From the NCBI GenBank assembly GCA_037445575.1, contig JBBIKH010000172.1, positions 1 through 7,708 of the forward strand: 7,708 nt of DNA, in the 5' to 3' direction. Source of the DNA: Oleimicrobium sp037445575. Lineage in GTDB: Bacteria > Zhuqueibacterota > Zhuqueibacteria > JANLFK01 > Oleimicrobiaceae. The translations under genes and the position numbers were made by a program. The notes below the pieces were generated by a model. That model was not told the DNA's origin and ran no database searches. It worked only from the letters and a program-made list of their open reading frames with translations. Shown here one piece after another: positions 5,523 to 7,708 of this stretch (position 1 is its first letter; each line of letters starts with the position of its first letter).

Positions 5523-7460
5523 ATGAGTCCTCGTCTGGCTGCCTTGTTGAGGAGCAACAGGAATCGCATCGTTCGTCGCTGGGCGAGTGAGATTCAGCGC
5601 TCCATTCCCAGTTACCGGTCCCGCCCCCTGTCGGAGCTCCTCCTGACCACCGGCAAGCACTTGGATGCCACCATCCACATGGTCGAGTCTGGTTCCTACG
5701 ACCTGCTGCAAGCGTTTATGCACGAGATTGCGCCGATGCGCATCCAACAGGGCTTTCGTCTTTCCGATATTCAGCGCGCCTTCCTGGTGGGCAAGAAAGT
5801 CGTCTCCGAGTTTATCGAGGAAGCGTATGCCGAGGACCCTGGGACTCTGTGGGCGGCCCTACGGGAGGTGGAGGAGCCTTTCAGCAGCACGGTGCTGGAG
5901 TATTCTGACATCTATCAGGAACTACAGTTGCGGGAGGCAGAGAAGCGCAGTCGCGAGGCCATGAAGGCAGAAGAGGAGCGACGGCTCCTGGAGCAGGTGC
6001 AGGCGGAGCGGGAAAAGCTCGATCGCCTGGTGGCGGCGATAGGCGCCGACATTGCCATCATCGATCGCGACATGCGCGTGGTGTGGCACAACCGCTATCT
6101 CTGGCGCGGTGAGGGCGAAGAAGTCAGGTTGGGCGCTCGCTGTGACGTGTTGGGTTGGCACACGCAGCGGGGGTGCGAGGACTGTGCCACCGCCCGCGCC
6201 TTCCGCAGTGGCCACGTGGAGCAGAGCAACGTAGAATTGCGCAACGGGAATGGCCAGACGCGCTATTTTCAGATCATCGCCACGCCGCTGCGGGGAGCCG
6301 ACGGCGGCATCCAACAGGTGCTGGAATTGGTGCGCGAGGTCACCGATATCCGGGAGCTGGAACGGCAGGTGCGTACCCAGCAGGAGTTCCTGCAGGCGGT
6401 GAGCAACGATTCAGCTGACGCCATCATCGGCCTGGACTCCCACTACCGCATCATTTTCTGGAACAAGGGGGCCGAGGCGATTTTCGAGTATCCGGCGCTC
6501 GATATATTGCGCAAGCGCCTCACCGTGCTCACGCCGGCGGGATCGGAACGCCGCAAGCGACTCCGCCGGCTCCTTGCCCAGGTGCGCCGTGACCGCTACA
6601 TTCGCAATATCGAAACGGTCTTGACCACCAAGAGCGGGCGCGACGTGCCCGTGGACGTCACCCTCAGCACGATCCGCGATCAGGATGGAAGGATCATTGG
6701 CTACTCCTCAGTGATCCGCGACGTGAGCGAGCGGAAACGACTGGAGGAGAAAGTACTGCAGGCGGAGCGCTTGGCCACCGTGGGGCGCATGGCGGCCAAG
6801 GTGGCGCACGATATTCGCAACCCCCTCTCTTCCATCAGCCTCAACGTGGAGCTGCTGGGGGATGAGGTTGCCAACCTGAGCCAGGCCTCCAATGAGGAGA
6901 TCCGCGAGCTGCTGAACTCCATCGCCTCGGAAGTGGATCGGCTGGCGCAGATGAGCCAGGAGTATTTGGAATTTGCCCGTATCCCCAAGCTCAAGCTGCA
7001 GCTCACCGATGCCAACCAGCTGTTTGCGGAGTTGCTCAAGGGCTCCTCCTTAGAGTTGGCCGCGAAGGGGATTACGGTGTCCACGCACTATCGCGAGCAC
7101 CTGCCGCCGATCAAGGTCGATCGAGCCCAGATGTACCGGGCGCTGCAAAACCTGTTGCGCAACGCCATCGAGGCAATGCCAAACGGGGGCAACCTCACTC
7201 TGAGCACCGAGCGAGATGGCGACTGGGTGGTCATGCGCATGGCCGACACTGGCGTCGGCATCGAAGAACACGAGCTCCCCAAGATCTTTGAGCCGTTCCA
7301 CAGCACCAAGGAGTTCGGCACCGGGCTGGGGCTGACCATCACCCGGCACGTGGTGGAGGAGCATGGGGGGCAAGTGAGCTGCACCAGCAAAGTGGGGATC
7401 GGGACCGAGTTTAGCATCTTGCTTCCGGTCAATGAGGTCAAACGCCAAGAGGTAGTGTGA
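5523..7460 (+). CDS. Soluble sensor histidine kinase: RsbRD-like N-domain, coiled coil, two PAS domains, HisKA, HATPase (NtrB-like core)
   Basis: The 645-residue product has no signal peptide or membrane helix, so it should act in the cytoplasm. Order of parts: an all-helical domain (about 5-125, with RQGFRLSDIQRAF-type sequence IQQGFRLSDIQRAFL) resembling the RsbRD N-terminal sensor fold; a charged coiled coil (about 129-170); PAS 1 (about 168-277) with Cys207, Cys218 and Cys221; PAS 2 (about 287-405, NDSADAIIGLDSHYRIIFWN); HisKA with phospho-acceptor His429 in HDIRNPL; and HATPase_c with N-box Asn547 (NLLRNAIEAM), DTGVGI at 575-580, FEPFHSTK, and GTGLGL at 599-604. All catalytic motifs are intact, so it should autophosphorylate and pass phosphate to the regulator whose gene overlaps its stop codon. 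The signal is unknown; an intracellular metabolite, redox or energy cue fits a soluble PAS kinase, and the two carriers upstream suggest carboxylate metabolism. The RsbRD assignment is by sequence feel and is the least certain part. Confidence 0.93.
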   Translation: MSPRLAALLRSNRNRIVRRWASEIQRSIPSYRSRPLSELLLTTGKHLDATIHMVESGSYDLLQAFMHEIAPMRIQQGFRLSDIQRAFLVGKKVVSEFIEEAYAEDPGTLWAALREVEEPFSSTVLEYSDIYQELQLREAEKRSREAMKAEEERRLLEQVQAEREKLDRLVAAIGADIAIIDRDMRVVWHNRYLWRGEGEEVRLGARCDVLGWHTQRGCEDCATARAFRSGHVEQSNVELRNGNGQTRYFQIIATPLRGADGGIQQVLELVREVTDIRELERQVRTQQEFLQAVSNDSADAIIGLDSHYRIIFWNKGAEAIFEYPALDILRKRLTVLTPAGSERRKRLRRLLAQVRRDRYIRNIETVLTTKSGRDVPVDVTLSTIRDQDGRIIGYSSVIRDVSERKRLEEKVLQAERLATVGRMAAKVAHDIRNPLSSISLNVELLGDEVANLSQASNEEIRELLNSIASEVDRLAQMSQEYLEFARIPKLKLQLTDANQLFAELLKGSSLELAAKGITVSTHYREHLPPIKVDRAQMYRALQNLLRNAIEAMPNGGNLTLSTERDGDWVVMRMADTGVGIEEHELPKIFEPFHSTKEFGTGLGLTITRHVVEEHGGQVSCTSKVGIGTEFSILLPVNEVKRQEVV

Positions 7461-7708
7461 GCGAGGCGGAAAAAACCATTCTGGTGGTGGATGACGAGAG
7501 CGACCTGCGGGACTCGCTGGGCAAGGTGCTCCGCAAGGAGGGGTATCTGGTGCTGTTGGCCGAAAGCGGCGAGGCCGCCTTGGAACTGCTCTCGCGCAAG
7601 CATGTGGACTTGGTGCTGACCGACCTGCGCATGCCGCAGATGAGCGGCATAGACCTGTTACGGCGTGTCAAGCAACAGTGGCCGGACGTAGAAGTGGTGG
7701 TGCTGACC
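7457..7708 (+). CDS. Response regulator, receiver domain (3' truncated by window end), NtrC-like
   Basis: Only the first 84 codons are present and the frame is open to the last base. They encode most of a receiver domain: KTILVVDDE with Asp12-Asp13 for Mg2+ binding, LVLTDLRMPQMSG with phospho-acceptor Asp56, and VVVLT ending at the switch residue Thr84. The conserved Lys and everything after it lie outside the window. GTG 7457 is the chosen start: it overlaps the kinase stop in a GTGA junction, the usual sign of translational coupling, and AAGAGG at 7447-7452 precedes it. The LTDLRMPQMSGIDLL style is typical of regulators with an AAA+ sigma-54 activation domain (NtrC family) paired with NtrB-like kinases. 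The output domain is therefore inferred, not seen; it could instead be a stand-alone receiver or another effector type. Confidence 0.9.
   Translation, partial: MSEAEKTILVVDDESDLRDSLGKVLRKEGYLVLLAESGEAALELLSRKHVDLVLTDLRMPQMSGIDLLRRVKQQWPDVEVVVLT

Overview
This window holds seven genes, all on the + strand: five complete ones flanked by a gene that may start just outside the left edge and one cut off at the right edge. No RNA gene, mobile element, CRISPR array or convincing intrinsic terminator is visible. The DNA is GC-rich, most starts have AGGAG-like ribosome binding sites, and spacers are short (19 to 85 bases). This looks like chromosomal backbone of a free-living bacterium. The Na+-type transporters, LemA/TPM pair and NtrB/NtrC-like two-component pair are found in many phyla (for example deltaproteobacterial lineages and FCB-group candidate phyla), so I do not assign a taxon.

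Left part (1-2174): a secreted, membrane-anchored TPM-domain protein with a glycine-rich tail, then a stand-alone nucleotidyltransferase-fold protein, then a LemA-family membrane protein. TPM and LemA genes are well-known neighbours; here a cytoplasmic nucleotidyltransferase with an altered metal motif (DxN instead of DxD) sits between them.

Right part (2260-7708): a short-form CstA-family transporter, a DASS/SLC13 sodium:anion symporter, a soluble multi-domain sensor histidine kinase (RsbRD-like N-terminal domain, coiled coil, two PAS domains, HisKA, HATPase) and the receiver domain of a response regulator overlapping the kinase gene by four bases. The natural reading is a carboxylate uptake module: two carriers for small organic acids (pyruvate-like and dicarboxylate-like substrates are the family precedents) co-transcribed with the system that may sense carbon or energy state and control them. 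This resembles in logic, but not in protein architecture, the BtsSR/BtsT and DctBD/DctA systems.

The points most worth a second look are this transporter-plus-kinase cluster, the kinase architecture with a Cys triad in its first PAS domain, the nucleotidyltransferase between TPM and LemA, and two possible RNA structures: a Shine-Dalgarno-sequestering hairpin before the DASS gene, and an inverted repeat allowing two alternative pairings between the end of lemA and the cstA leader.
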